DNA of 64,000 bases from Tahibacter sp042701255 (GTDB lineage Bacteria; Pseudomonadota; Gammaproteobacteria; Xanthomonadales; Rhodanobacteraceae): contig NZ_CP170554.1 in the NCBI RefSeq assembly GCF_042701255.1, forward strand, positions 248,001-312,000. The letters are read 5' to 3'. Below, piece after piece: positions 38,593 to 48,297 of this stretch (within the stretch, counting starts at the first letter, position 1; the number at the start of each line of letters is the position of its first letter). The notes under the pieces are model-generated. The model saw only the letters and a program-made list of their open reading frames with translations, made no database searches and had not been told where the DNA came from. The position numbers were made by a program, and so were the translations under genes.

Positions 38593-38685
38593 GCCCCACC
38601 GCCTGCCAAGGGCCGCAGCCCGACGGCACATGTTACCGCCGGCCTGTCGTCGCGGCGTGCAGCGTCCCGCCCAGGTGTCGTCGTT

Positions 38686-39924
38686 TCAGACGCCGGCCGT
38701 CGCCGCGCCGCGGCGATCGAGCAGCAGCAGCGGCATCAGCACGGCACAGAGCACGGCGAGCGCGCGGTGACGCTGCGCCGCGGCGATCGCGAACGCCGCC
38801 AGACCCGATGCCTGCAGCGGGCCGGCGCAAACGGTCAGCCGGCGCCGCCGCGGATCCCGGCGCAGTTGCACCGACGCGCCGAACAGCCGCGCCAGCGCCG
38901 CGCGCGACAGCCAGTACGCCGGCCAGCGCACGAGCAGGGCCGTCGTCGGTACGCCGCGCCAGCTGCGGAAGCACAGCCGCCAGGCGTCGAGCAGACCCGC
39001 ATGCGGCGGCGGCGACGGCAGGGCGACGAGTTCCTCGCGCGGCGGCAGGTCCGCCGGCAGGCGCAGGTTCCAGACCAGGCCGACACGCTGCAGCGCGAGC
39101 AGGCACCACCAGCCCGGGTCCCACTCGCCGCGATACAGGCCGAGCCGCGCCGAGCCCGGAAACGCATGATGGTTGTTGTGCCAGCACTCGCCCATCGTGA
39201 GCAGCGACGTGAACGGGATGTTGCGTCCCTGCACCGCAGCGCCGCGCACCGTGTGATGCATGCCGCCGCGGTTGTGCGCGAAGTAGCCGATCAGCCAATG
39301 GCCGAACACGCCGGCCGTGACGCGCGCGCAGACGCCCCAGAACACGAAGCCCCAGCCGCCCCAGAGATAGAACAGCACCGCCCAGGGCAGCTGCTGGGCC
39401 ATCCAGCTGCGTTCGAGAAAACGGTAATAGGCGTCCCCGGCGATGCGCGGTTCCAGGCGGATGACCGGCGGCCGCGCGAGCACGAGATCGCAATGCAGTT
39501 GCCACCAGGCGTCCTGCCACCAGGCGCGGCCGTGGCGCAGATAGTCGTGGCACAGCGGCAGACGCTGCGCATAGTCGCGCAGCTCGTGCTGGCGCAGCAG
39601 GCCGAGCGGACCGGCCAGACCGACCTGCACGCCACAGTAGACCAGCGTGTATTCCAGCCATTTCGGGCAGTCGTAGCTGGAATGGATGAACTTGCGATGG
39701 CTGCCCAGCGAATGGCCGAACAGCAGCACGATCGCGGTCGTGACGAGGAACAGCGCGAACGCGGCCCAGGAAAACGTCGCGAGGCCGCCGATCACGGCGC
39801 CCAGCGCCATGCCGGTGAACCACAGCGACTTCAACGGGGCGTAGCGCACCTGGCCTGCGCTGACGCAGTCGGCCGCATCGGCGCGGACGCGATGCGCGGC
39901 GAGGCTGGACGGCACGGCGGTCAT
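38686..39924 (-). CDS. Membrane fatty acid desaturase family protein
   Basis: A 412-residue membrane protein of the acyl-lipid/acyl-CoA desaturase superfamily. Box 1 is GHSLGSHRKFIH, and box 3 is GECWHNNHHAFP. The usual box 2 (HRxHH) is replaced by RQHELRDYAQR, a variant of the H-x-x-R-D-x-A-Q type that I recall in a subgroup of bacterial desaturases; whether the di-iron site is complete is uncertain. Four or more hydrophobic helices are present. It is divergent from the sterol-desaturase-family gene, 242 bases away. Confidence 0.85.
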   Translation of the reverse strand: MTAVPSSLAAHRVRADAADCVSAGQVRYAPLKSLWFTGMALGAVIGGLATFSWAAFALFLVTTAIVLLFGHSLGSHRKFIHSSYDCPKWLEYTLVYCGVQVGLAGPLGLLRQHELRDYAQRLPLCHDYLRHGRAWWQDAWWQLHCDLVLARPPVIRLEPRIAGDAYYRFLERSWMAQQLPWAVLFYLWGGWGFVFWGVCARVTAGVFGHWLIGYFAHNRGGMHHTVRGAAVQGRNIPFTSLLTMGECWHNNHHAFPGSARLGLYRGEWDPGWWCLLALQRVGLVWNLRLPADLPPREELVALPSPPPHAGLLDAWRLCFRSWRGVPTTALLVRWPAYWLSRAALARLFGASVQLRRDPRRRRLTVCAGPLQASGLAAFAIAAAQRHRALAVLCAVLMPLLLLDRRGAATAGV

Positions 39925-40166
39925 GGCGAATCTCCTGACGGAACGAAGCCGGAATCCGCATCGCCGGTGGACGATCGCCGACGACGCGGCTGCGCAGGCA
40001 GGAAATCAACCTGTCATGCGCGGTTGGAGAGCACGCTAAATTCGCCGCGGCCGCCGCGTCTACGCACTGCGACGCAATGCCGCGGCCGCCGCGGCGCGGC
40101 GGCTTGACGCCGCTGCCGGCTTCCACAATTCTGCACGCGCACCGTTGGCCTCGCCGGTACGCTCGC

Positions 40167-41414
40167 GTGAATCCCATCGTCTACGCCATACCCGTGTTCT
40201 TCGCGCTGATCGGGCTGGAACTGTTCGTCGCATACCGGCGCCGCGTGCGCGCCTACGATTTCGCCGACGCCGTCTGCAGCATAGGGCTGGGCGCGATGTC
40301 GCAGGTCAGCGGCATCTTCTCCAAGCTCGTCGTGCTCGCGATCTACGTCGCCGTCCACGAGCACCTGCGCCTGTTCTCGCTGCCGGCCGACAGCGTCGCG
40401 GTCTGGCTGTCCGGCCTGCTGCTCTACGATTTCCTCTACTACTGGCATCACCGCCTCGGCCACGAAGTCGGCGTGCTCTGGGCCGCCCACGTGGTGCATC
40501 ACCAGAGTGAAGAATTCAATCTTTCCACAGCGCTGCGCCAGACCAGCTCGGGCTTCCTGCTCGGCTGGCTCTTCTACCTTCCGATGGCCGTGCTCGGCTT
40601 TCCGCCGCTGGTGTTCGTCGCGGTCGGGCTCATCGACCTGCTCTACCAGTACTGGATCCACACCGAGCAGATCGGCAGGCTGGGCTGGTTCGACCGCGTG
40701 TTCGCCTCGCCGTCGAACCACCGCGTGCATCACGGCGTCAACGACCGCTACCTCGACAAGAACTACGGCGGCATCCTGATTCTCTGGGATCGCCTGTTCG
40801 GCACCTTCATCGACGAGGACGCCGACGAGCCGGTCATCTACGGCACGCGCGCGCCGCTGCGCCGCTACGATCCGGTCTGGTCCAACCTCGAGGTCTATGC
40901 GGCGCTCGCACGCGACGCCTGGAACACGCGTCGCTGGCGCGACAAGCTCGCGCTCTGGTGGAAACCGCCGGGCTGGCGGCCGGCCGACGTGGCCGCGGCC
41001 GATCCCAGGCCGGCCTTCGATCCGCATACGCGGCCGCGCTACGCGCCGGCGGTCGCGCGCGGCGTGCAGCTGCACGTGGCCGTGCAGTTCGCGCTGCTGA
41101 TGCTGATCGGCGCCGACTGCCTCGCGCGCGCCGAGCAGCTGCCGCTGGCCTGGGGCCTGGGCTACGTGGCCTGGGCGATGCTGAGTCTCGTCGCGCTGTG
41201 CGCGTGGCTCGAAGGGCGCCGCCGCGCGCCCGCGCTCGATCTGCTGCGCCTGGGGGCCGCACTGACCATGCTGCTGCTCGGCGGCGGCTGGTTCGGCGCC
41301 GCCTGGGGCCTGCCGGTCCTGGCGGCGATCGCGCTGCTGCTCGTGATCTCGATCGCCGCGGCCGTCGTCCTCGCGCTGCGCCGTCCGCGCCCGGCCGGCG
41401 CGACGCCGGCCTGA
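40167..41414 (+). CDS. Sterol desaturase/fatty acid hydroxylase family membrane protein
   Basis: A 415-residue membrane protein with GTG start at 40167. The three histidine motifs of the FA_hydroxylase family are WHHRLGH, HVVHHQSEEFN and SNHRVHHGVNDRY, which bind two irons for hydroxylation or desaturation of a lipid. The N-terminal 270 residues hold the enzyme; the last 110 residues are additional hydrophobic helices, a layout known in a bacterial subgroup. The substrate is unknown; hopanoid, sterol or carotenoid-type lipids and alkylglycerols are all possible. Confidence 0.88.
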   Translation: MNPIVYAIPVFFALIGLELFVAYRRRVRAYDFADAVCSIGLGAMSQVSGIFSKLVVLAIYVAVHEHLRLFSLPADSVAVWLSGLLLYDFLYYWHHRLGHEVGVLWAAHVVHHQSEEFNLSTALRQTSSGFLLGWLFYLPMAVLGFPPLVFVAVGLIDLLYQYWIHTEQIGRLGWFDRVFASPSNHRVHHGVNDRYLDKNYGGILILWDRLFGTFIDEDADEPVIYGTRAPLRRYDPVWSNLEVYAALARDAWNTRRWRDKLALWWKPPGWRPADVAAADPRPAFDPHTRPRYAPAVARGVQLHVAVQFALLMLIGADCLARAEQLPLAWGLGYVAWAMLSLVALCAWLEGRRRAPALDLLRLGAALTMLLLGGGWFGAAWGLPVLAAIALLLVISIAAAVVLALRRPRPAGATPA

Positions 41415-41427
41415 CGCGGACGCACGC

Positions 41428-42105
41428 TCAGCGCATGTTGCGCCGCATCGACGAGGGCAGATAACGCGGCGAAAGGTTCTCGCCGCTCTCGGTCCACTGC
41501 TGGCGGCCGTCCATGTGCAGGACCAGGCGTGCGCCTTCGATGCGCGCGCCGAGGTTGCGCAGATTGGCGCGGATCTCGCAGCCGTCGCCGGCTTCGGCGA
41601 ATTCCAGCGAGGCGAGATAGGTGTTGGCGTAGCTCTCTGACGGATTGAAGCCCTCGTCGCCGTTGCGCGGGCAGCGGTTCTCGCTGAGATAGAACTCGGC
41701 CACCGACGTGCGCTCGCTCACCGCGACGATGTAGGCCTGGGCGACTTTCGAACGCACCGTGTAGTCCTGATAGGCCGGAATCGCGATCGCCGCGAGGATG
41801 CCGATGACCGGCAGCGAGCAGACCAGCAGCGCGCCGATGACGATCAGCGCGATCTTCTTGCCGCCCATCGGACGCGGCGGCGCCCTGCGCGTCTGCGCTG
41901 CCGCGCGCGGCAGCGGCGGCGGCGCGCCCTGCAGGCCGAGCTCGGCCGCGACCTGCGCCAGCGGCACCCAGGCCGGCAGCCGTTCATGCCAGACCAATGT
42001 GGACATGTCGATGTCGCCGCGCTGCAGCGCGGCCCTGAGTTCGTCCGCGGAAACCGGCCCGCGCTGCTGGCGCTGGCGATCGGCGTAGTACCACTGCTGT
42101 GTCAT
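41428..42105 (-). CDS. GYF_2-domain protein fused to a pilin-like segment
   Basis: A 225-residue protein. Residues 1-55 are a GYF_2 (DUF4339) domain: WYYADRQRQQRGPVSADEL and a later W-x-x-x-x-x-W-V-P are diagnostic. A Pro-rich linker follows, then a hydrophobic helix (about 85-108) running into IPAYQDYTVRSKVAQAYIVA, which is the classic start of type IV pilin-like helices, and a small globular end with two cysteines (C144 region and C178 region). There is no prepilin peptidase site next to the helix because the GYF domain precedes it, so it is probably an inner-membrane protein rather than a pilin. Function unknown. Confidence 0.8.
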   Translation of the reverse strand: MTQQWYYADRQRQQRGPVSADELRAALQRGDIDMSTLVWHERLPAWVPLAQVAAELGLQGAPPPLPRAAAQTRRAPPRPMGGKKIALIVIGALLVCSLPVIGILAAIAIPAYQDYTVRSKVAQAYIVAVSERTSVAEFYLSENRCPRNGDEGFNPSESYANTYLASLEFAEAGDGCEIRANLRNLGARIEGARLVLHMDGRQQWTESGENLSPRYLPSSMRRNMR

Positions 42106-42250
42106 CTCGATTCCCCCGGTGTCTGCGCGAGCAGTCTAGAGGCGCCCGCGGCAAGTCTCCAGGCACCCGTACGTAGGTTGCGGGTGCTTCGACGGTGGAC
42201 TCTCGCGACGGAGTGTCCGTGACGTTGCTGTTCGCTGCGCGCGTCGCGAC

Positions 42251-43555
42251 CTACAGTCTCGCCGCGCGCTTGACCGCGAGATAGTGCTGCACCAGCGCCG
42301 CAGGCAATTCGGCGCAGGTCACGTCGAGCACGTCGGTGCCCTGGGCGCGCAGCGCCTCGTGGGCGCGCGTGCGCTGTTCGATGTACTGCGCCAGCGCGCC
42401 GACGGCTATCGCGTCGTCGAGATCGGCGACGGGCCGTTCCGGCGGACGTTCCAGCACCTGCTCGCGCAGGCTCGCGACGCAGACCAGGTGGCGCTTCTGC
42501 AGCTGGCGCACGGCGGCGAGCAGGTCCTCGATGTCCTCGTCGCGGACGTTGGTGATGAACAGCACCAGCGAGCGGCGCTGCTGGCGCAGGGCGAGCTGCT
42601 TGGCCGCGTCGAGGTAATCAGTGGCCTGCAGGGTCGCGTGCAGGTCGAAGGTGCTGTTGAGCAGCGCGTCGATGGTGCCGAGGCCGCGGCCCGGCGCGAA
42701 ATAGCGCGTCTCGCCGCCGGCGGCGAGCAGGCCGACCGCGTCGCCCTGGCGCAGCGCGATGTAGGCGACCATCAGCGCGGCATTGAGGCAGTGGTCGAAA
42801 TGCACGAGATTGCCGTCGCGCGCGAGCATGCGCCGGCCCGTGTCGACGAGCAGCAGCACCTGCTGGTTGCGCTCGATCTGATAGTCGCGCGAGATCAGCT
42901 TGCGCGCGCGCTGCGAGGCCTTCCAGTCGATCTGGCGCAGCGCGTCGCCGTTGCGGTATTCGCGCAGCTGCTGGAATTCCGTGCCTTCGCCGCGGCGCCG
43001 CTTCAGATGCGCGCCGACGACGCGCGAGGCGCGCTCGGCGCCGACGAGGGCGAGCTTGGCCAACGGCGCGAAGTTCGGATAGACGCGCACGAGCTGCGGC
43101 AGCGCGACGCGCCGCTGCTGGCGCCACAGACGCAGCGGCGAATACAGGCGCAGGTCGCAGCCGTCGAAGCCGAACGCGCCGCGCTCGGTCGGCGTCAGGC
43201 GATAGGTCAGCTCCAGCTCGCGGCCCGCCGGCAGCGCGACGCGGCGCGGCAGGCCGAACACGGGCCAGTCGCCCGGATGGCGGTCGTGCACGTCCAGGGT
43301 CTGGGTCTGCGCCGTCGCGCCGCGCAGGCGCAGCACCACGGCGCGCTCGACGCCGACCGGCACCACCGGCGGCAGTTCGCGCTCGATCTGCGGCGACGGC
43401 ATGCGGCGCAGCGCGAATGCGTCGGACAGCGCCAGCAGCACGAGCAGGCCGGCCGCGACCAGCGGCAGCGCCGGCGGCGCGACGCCGACCGCGGTCAGCA
43501 GACCGCAGAGCGCGCAGGCGACCAGCGCGGCGACCAGGGCCGGCGCGGCTCTCAT
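42251..43555 (-). CDS. DUF58 domain protein
   Basis: A 434-residue protein. Two N-terminal hydrophobic helices (about 4-45) anchor it; residues 185-300 hold the DUF58 core (GEGTEFQQLREYRNGDALRQIDWKASQR, here about 192-219) and a von Willebrand A-like fold with LLLVDTGRRM. In MoxR operons such proteins are thought to work with the AAA+ ATPase as an adaptor that binds metal-dependent substrates. It is the last gene of the six-gene operon and overlaps moxR by four bases. Confidence 0.9.
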   Translation of the reverse strand: MRAAPALVAALVACALCGLLTAVGVAPPALPLVAAGLLVLLALSDAFALRRMPSPQIERELPPVVPVGVERAVVLRLRGATAQTQTLDVHDRHPGDWPVFGLPRRVALPAGRELELTYRLTPTERGAFGFDGCDLRLYSPLRLWRQQRRVALPQLVRVYPNFAPLAKLALVGAERASRVVGAHLKRRRGEGTEFQQLREYRNGDALRQIDWKASQRARKLISRDYQIERNQQVLLLVDTGRRMLARDGNLVHFDHCLNAALMVAYIALRQGDAVGLLAAGGETRYFAPGRGLGTIDALLNSTFDLHATLQATDYLDAAKQLALRQQRRSLVLFITNVRDEDIEDLLAAVRQLQKRHLVCVASLREQVLERPPERPVADLDDAIAVGALAQYIEQRTRAHEALRAQGTDVLDVTCAELPAALVQHYLAVKRAARL

Positions 43556-44535
43556 CGACGCGGCGCTTCCACTTTGGTCAGCAGCGCTTCGAGCACGTCG
43601 TCGATGCGGCGGCCTTCGATCTGCATTTCCGGCGCAAGGCTGACGCGATGACGCAGCGCCGGCTTGGCCACGCGGCGCACGTCGTCGGGCGTGACGAAGT
43701 CTCGGCCTTCGAGCACGGCCTGGGCGCGCGCCGCACGGACCAGCGCCAGGCTGCCGCGCGGCCCCGAACCCATGCTCAGACCCGGCCATTCGCGCGTCGC
43801 GCGCGTGATGCGCACGGCGTAGTCGAGCACGACCGGATCGACCGCGACGAGCGCGGTGCCGAGCTGCATCGCGACGATTTCCTCGGGCTTCGCGACCGGC
43901 CGCACGCGCGACAGGTCGAAGTCGCTCGCGCTGCGGCCGTGGCTGACTGCGCTGACCATGCGCACCTCGTCCTCGTGCTCGGGATAGTTCATGAGGATCT
44001 TGATCAGGAAGCGGTCCAGCTGCGCTTCGGGCAGCGGATAGGTGCCTTCCTGCTCGATCGGGTTCTGCGTCGCGACGGTCAGGAACGGCGGCGACAGCGC
44101 GAAGCTGCGCGATTCGATCGTGACCTGCTGCTCCTGCATGACTTCGAGCAGCGCGGCCTGGGTCTTGGCCGGCGCGCGGTTGATTTCGTCGGCCAGCAGC
44201 AGGTTGGTGAACACCGGGCCGCGGCGGATCTTGAAGCTCTCGGTCTTGGGATCGTAGAACGCGTGGCCGCTGACGTCGCTGGGCATCAGATCGGGCGTGA
44301 ACTGCACGCGCGCGAAGCTGCATTCCAGCGCGGTCGCGAGCGAGCGCACGAGCAGGGTCTTGCCGAGCCCGGGCACGCCTTCGAGCAGCACGTGGCCGCC
44401 GGCCAGCAGCGCGATCAGCAGCTGGTCCAGCACGTCGGCCTGGCCGACGAAGGCCTGGGCGATCTGCTGGCGTATCGCGTCGGTGCGCTCGACCAGTTGG
44501 GTGCCGGTGATGGCCATGCGGACTTCGGTGTTCAT
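43552..44535 (-). CDS. MoxR-family AAA+ ATPase
   Basis: A 327-residue ATPase. Walker A is GVPGLGKTLL, Walker B is LLADEINRAPAKTQAALLE, and sensor and Arg-finger regions follow (TVATQNPIEQEGTYPLPEAQLDRF, about 126-149). MoxR proteins act as chaperones that insert cofactors or remodel partner complexes, usually with a VWA/DUF58 protein. It is fifth in the operon and overlaps both neighbours by four bases. Confidence 0.93.
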   Translation of the reverse strand: MNTEVRMAITGTQLVERTDAIRQQIAQAFVGQADVLDQLLIALLAGGHVLLEGVPGLGKTLLVRSLATALECSFARVQFTPDLMPSDVSGHAFYDPKTESFKIRRGPVFTNLLLADEINRAPAKTQAALLEVMQEQQVTIESRSFALSPPFLTVATQNPIEQEGTYPLPEAQLDRFLIKILMNYPEHEDEVRMVSAVSHGRSASDFDLSRVRPVAKPEEIVAMQLGTALVAVDPVVLDYAVRITRATREWPGLSMGSGPRGSLALVRAARAQAVLEGRDFVTPDDVRRVAKPALRHRVSLAPEMQIEGRRIDDVLEALLTKVEAPRR

Positions 44536-45725
44536 ATCTGGGCTCGCAGTTGCATGAGGGTTCGGATGGCGGCGAGGAATTGTTCGGGACGGGCCAGTTC
44601 CTGCGGCTGCAGCGCCTGACGTATGCGCGCGGCCGGAATCGGCAGGCGCTCGGCCAGGGTCTGCACCAGCGGTTCGAGCGCGAGCGCGGCGGCGACCGGA
44701 TCGCGTCGGCGCAGCCGCTGGCGGAACGCACGCAGCACGGCCGCGTGCAGCGCGGCGCCGCGGCCGCGCGCGAAGGCGAACTCGCCGGCCGCCTGCACGT
44801 GGGCCAGCACCGCGCGCTGATGTCGCGGCGCCAGCGGCAGCAGCGGGCCGAAGCGCTGGCTCTGCGCGGCGAGCCAGGCCAGCAGCGCGATCAGCACCGG
44901 CAACAGCACGTACCAGCCGTGACGCACGAGCAGCACGTACCAGGGCGGCGTATTCGTCGCGTAGACCAGCAATGCGCGGCCTTCGTCGAGCATCGGCCCG
45001 AACAGCTGCCAGGTCAGCGCGGCATTGCCGCCCTGGTTGAGGTTCGTGTTGTGCAGGAAGTCGAAGTCGGCCGCGATCAGCACGTCGCCGTCGCCCCAGG
45101 GATGGCGGCCGAACATGAAACCTTTTTCGGCATTGCCCCAGAGCCAGTCGAAATCGCTTTCGTATTCGGCCGCGGTCTTGAAGCGGTAGGCGCTGCAGAA
45201 GTAGCCGTCGGCGGAGAGCGCCGCAGCGCTGTCGTCGCCGTCGAGGACGTTGACGAGCTGCTTGGAGGTGTCCGGATTTCCGCTGGCCAGCTTTTCGCTC
45301 CAGCGCAGGCAGCTGAACTCGTGCGCGACCGTAAGGCCGAGCCGCTCCAGCAGCGGGCCGGGCCGGCCTTCGTCACCCTCCGGCAGCCGTATGGCGAGAT
45401 GGCCGCCGTCTTCGGCCCACTGCAGCAGTTCCTCGGTCTGCTCGTCGCTGAGCGAGCGCAGGTCGATGTCGAGCAGCAGCAGGTCGCCCGATTCGGGCGC
45501 GAGCGCGGTGAAATTGAAATCGGCGCGGCTAACCGTCTCGATCTTGCGCGCCTCCAGGGTGCGCTTGAGCCCGAACAGCGGGTTGTAGCGCGCCTCGCCG
45601 CGCGGCGGCAGCGTGACCTCGCGCTCGACGCGCTGGAACGTGCTGAAGAACCAGAACGCGAGCAGGCCGAGCAGCAGCACGGCCACGCCGAGGGCAAGCA
45701 GTCGGTAGCGCCGGTCGAGCGTCAT
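44532..45725 (-). CDS. DUF4350-type membrane protein
   Basis: A 397-residue protein with an N-terminal helix (about 9-28), a periplasmic domain resembling a glutamine-amidotransferase-like DUF4350 fold (RYNPLFGLKRTLEARKIETV; LLLLDIDLRSLSDEQTEELLQW), a second helix at about 270-290 and a C-terminal cytoplasmic helical tail. Members are found only in MoxR/DUF58 operons. The predicted role is as a membrane partner of the ATPase (inference). It overlaps its neighbours by four bases. Confidence 0.85.
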   Translation of the reverse strand: MTLDRRYRLLALGVAVLLLGLLAFWFFSTFQRVEREVTLPPRGEARYNPLFGLKRTLEARKIETVSRADFNFTALAPESGDLLLLDIDLRSLSDEQTEELLQWAEDGGHLAIRLPEGDEGRPGPLLERLGLTVAHEFSCLRWSEKLASGNPDTSKQLVNVLDGDDSAAALSADGYFCSAYRFKTAAEYESDFDWLWGNAEKGFMFGRHPWGDGDVLIAADFDFLHNTNLNQGGNAALTWQLFGPMLDEGRALLVYATNTPPWYVLLVRHGWYVLLPVLIALLAWLAAQSQRFGPLLPLAPRHQRAVLAHVQAAGEFAFARGRGAALHAAVLRAFRQRLRRRDPVAAALALEPLVQTLAERLPIPAARIRQALQPQELARPEQFLAAIRTLMQLRAQI

Positions 45726-47302
45726 GCGCCGGCACTCCGCGCGGCGCTCCAGGCGGTGAGCAGTTCCTCGACTTCGCCGGTCTGCGGAAACCGCTGCGCA
45801 TAGGCGGCGGCCTGCCAGCAGCGCACGATGCGCGTGAACAGCCGCGTGTAGTCTGTATCGCCGAGACGGCGCGCGCGGCGCAGGCATTCGGCTTCGGTCG
45901 CACCCGGCGGCAGCGCGATGCCGAGCGACTCGTCCAGACGCAGCACGGCGGCGCGGTAGAACAGCGCCAGCGCGGCGCGCGGCTTGCCCTGCTGCCACAG
46001 CGCACGCACGGCGCCGGCGACGTCGGCCGGCAAGTCTTCGGGAGCGGTGATGTCGTGCACTTCCAGCGCGTCGGGCTTGCGTTCGCGCTCGAAGCGATCG
46101 CTGATCCACGGCAGCCAGACGCGGTGATAGCGGATCAGCAGCGCGACGAGTATCGCGACGAGCACCCAGAGGATGTTCTCGGCGACGAACGCGGACACCT
46201 GGCCTGCGGCCTGGAACCAGCGACCCAGCGGCGAGACATCGAAATTCGGGTCGGACTTGGTGACCGATTTGTCGCGCTTTTCCCAGACGTGCTCCGTGGA
46301 CTTGGGGCTCAGGTCCGGATCGGCATAGCCCTGGCGTATCGATTCGCCGAAACCGCCGTCGTCGATGTAGCGGCCGCCGAAGACGCGGCGCAGGCTGTCC
46401 TTGGGTGCGTCGCCGATGTCGGCGGCCGCGGTCTCGCCGGCGGCGCCGCCTATCGTGTCGGTGGCCGCCGCGTCATCCGCGGCACGCGCGCCGCCGGCCA
46501 GCAGCAGCGCGCCGAACAGCAGCGGCAGCAGCGCCGCCGCCGTCGTGCTCAGTCGCGCGGCCAGACGGCGGAACGCGAGTTCCACGTCCCAGGCTTCGAG
46601 CTGCGTGCGCCGGTTCAGATACAGGCCGAAGCCGGCGCCGACGTAGAACGGCTCGATCAGGCTCATCGCGAGCCAGGCGATCAGATTGCCCAGGCACTGG
46701 CCCCACAGCGGCGGATCCTCGAACAAGGTCTTCCAGACCTGCTGCGCCGCATCGCTGAAGAATTCGATCGGCACGAACATCAGGGTCAGCAGCACGACCG
46801 ACAGCGACAGCATGAAATCCATGTGCGCCGCGATCACGGTCACGAGCATGGCGGTGCCGCTGGTCGAGCGCTGCAGCACGCGCACGCGCTCGCCGCGGCG
46901 CGCGCCGGCCAGTCCTTCGAGCAGATCGACCGGCAGCAGCAGCGAACGCGACGGATGCAGGCGGCGCCAGGTCAGCCAGCCGAACATCGGCCGCCAGCCC
47001 CAGCGCAGGAAGGCGCCGAGTGTTTCGCGCACACTCGGCACCGCGCCGAACACCGCACGCGACAGCACGTACAGCGGCACGCGGTCGAACACCGGCTTGA
47101 GCCACCAGATCAGCAGCGAAGCGAGCCAGACCTTGTCGATGGCCGCGGCGGCGGCGTTGGCCAGCAGCAGCACCGGCAAGGTGGCCAGCACCCAGGCGCT
47201 CCAGATCGTGCGCGCGTGCCGGCGCGTCAGCGCGATGCCGAGATCGGTGGCCTCCCAGGCCGAGCGCGGCCGCAGCGCGACGGTCAGACCTTCAAGCCGC
47301 AT
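45722..47302 (-). CDS. Polytopic membrane protein with C-terminal DUF4129
   Basis: A 526-residue protein. The first 275 residues contain about six hydrophobic helices; a soluble periplasmic stretch follows; another helix at about 375-395 leads to the C-terminal DUF4129 domain (ALFYRAAVLRLDESLGIALPPGATEAECLRRARR, about 451-484), which resembles the regulatory tail seen next to transglutaminase and DUF58 proteins. It overlaps the SpoIIM-like gene by 11 bases. Confidence 0.85.
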   Translation of the reverse strand: MRLEGLTVALRPRSAWEATDLGIALTRRHARTIWSAWVLATLPVLLLANAAAAAIDKVWLASLLIWWLKPVFDRVPLYVLSRAVFGAVPSVRETLGAFLRWGWRPMFGWLTWRRLHPSRSLLLPVDLLEGLAGARRGERVRVLQRSTSGTAMLVTVIAAHMDFMLSLSVVLLTLMFVPIEFFSDAAQQVWKTLFEDPPLWGQCLGNLIAWLAMSLIEPFYVGAGFGLYLNRRTQLEAWDVELAFRRLAARLSTTAAALLPLLFGALLLAGGARAADDAAATDTIGGAAGETAAADIGDAPKDSLRRVFGGRYIDDGGFGESIRQGYADPDLSPKSTEHVWEKRDKSVTKSDPNFDVSPLGRWFQAAGQVSAFVAENILWVLVAILVALLIRYHRVWLPWISDRFERERKPDALEVHDITAPEDLPADVAGAVRALWQQGKPRAALALFYRAAVLRLDESLGIALPPGATEAECLRRARRLGDTDYTRLFTRIVRCWQAAAYAQRFPQTGEVEELLTAWSAARSAGA

Positions 47303-48290
47303 GCGTCGCTCCGCGTCCGCCGCGCCAGAGCCACAGCCCGATCAGCAGCCACAGCAATCCGCCCACGCTGAACTTGATCGGGTCGGGCATCCAGCCTATC
47401 GAGGACCAGAACGCCTCGACGAACGCGGCGAACACCAGCATCGCGAACACGCCGAGCGCGAGCTTGGCCATGTCCACGCCGGCCTCGACGAAGGCGCGGC
47501 CGCGGCTGCGCCGCCCGGGCGCGAGCAGGGCCATGCCGAGCTGCAGGCCGGCGCCGCCCGAAATCACGATCGCGAGCAGCTCCGGCGCCGAATGTCCGGC
47601 GACGAAGCGCCAGAACGGCCCGCCGTAGCCGATGGCCGTCAGATGGCCGGCGATGCCGCCGAGGAACAGGCCGTTGAACAGCAGCACGTAGACCGAACCC
47701 ACGCAGGCGAAGAAACCGGCCGCGATCGTGCGGAAGCCGATGCTTACATTGTTCATAATGTAATAACCGAACATCTTCACATCGCTGCCGCTTTCGCGGC
47801 CGAGCTTGGCGTCGGGCCGGGCCGGGTCGTACATGGCCTCGAACTGGGCCAGCTCGGCCGGTTCGAACAGCGAATGGGCGAGTTCGGGGCGGAACTGCAG
47901 CGCGACGACGACGCCGATGAAGCTGCCGAAGAACAGCAGCGCGGCGATGCCCATCGAACGCCAGTGGCGGCGCACGAGGCGCGGGAAGTCCGCGGCGAAG
48001 AACTGCACCGCGGCCTGCCAGCGCGGCGGATGCGGCCGGTACAGCACGAGATGGCCGCGATGGACCAGATCCTGCAGCCGGTCGATCAGCAGCACGCTGT
48101 AGCCGCGCCGCTGCGCGAGCGCGAGATGCTGGCAGACGCGCCGGTAGGCGGCCGGGAATTCCAGATCGCCGAGCAGGCCTTCGGCATCGTGGCCGCGCTG
48201 CTTGGCCGGCGGCCGCGCGCGCTGGTCCAGCCAGCGCTCCAGCGCTGTCCATTCCGCTTCGTTTCGCGCCTGGAAGACGTCCTGTTTCAT
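47292..48290 (-). CDS. SpoIIM-like (stage II sporulation protein M family) membrane protein
   Basis: A 332-residue membrane protein. After a cytoplasmic N-terminal helical part (1-110) come about five hydrophobic segments with the SpoIIM/DUF95 pattern FGYYIMNNVSIGFRTIAAGF and GHSAPELLAIVISGGAGLQLG. In Bacillus SpoIIM helps peptidoglycan hydrolysis during engulfment; in non-sporulating bacteria these proteins travel with MoxR operons and RDD proteins. Role here unknown. Confidence 0.9.
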   Translation of the reverse strand: MKQDVFQARNEAEWTALERWLDQRARPPAKQRGHDAEGLLGDLEFPAAYRRVCQHLALAQRRGYSVLLIDRLQDLVHRGHLVLYRPHPPRWQAAVQFFAADFPRLVRRHWRSMGIAALLFFGSFIGVVVALQFRPELAHSLFEPAELAQFEAMYDPARPDAKLGRESGSDVKMFGYYIMNNVSIGFRTIAAGFFACVGSVYVLLFNGLFLGGIAGHLTAIGYGGPFWRFVAGHSAPELLAIVISGGAGLQLGMALLAPGRRSRGRAFVEAGVDMAKLALGVFAMLVFAAFVEAFWSSIGWMPDPIKFSVGGLLWLLIGLWLWRGGRGATHAA

Positions 48291-48297
48291 GTGCCGC

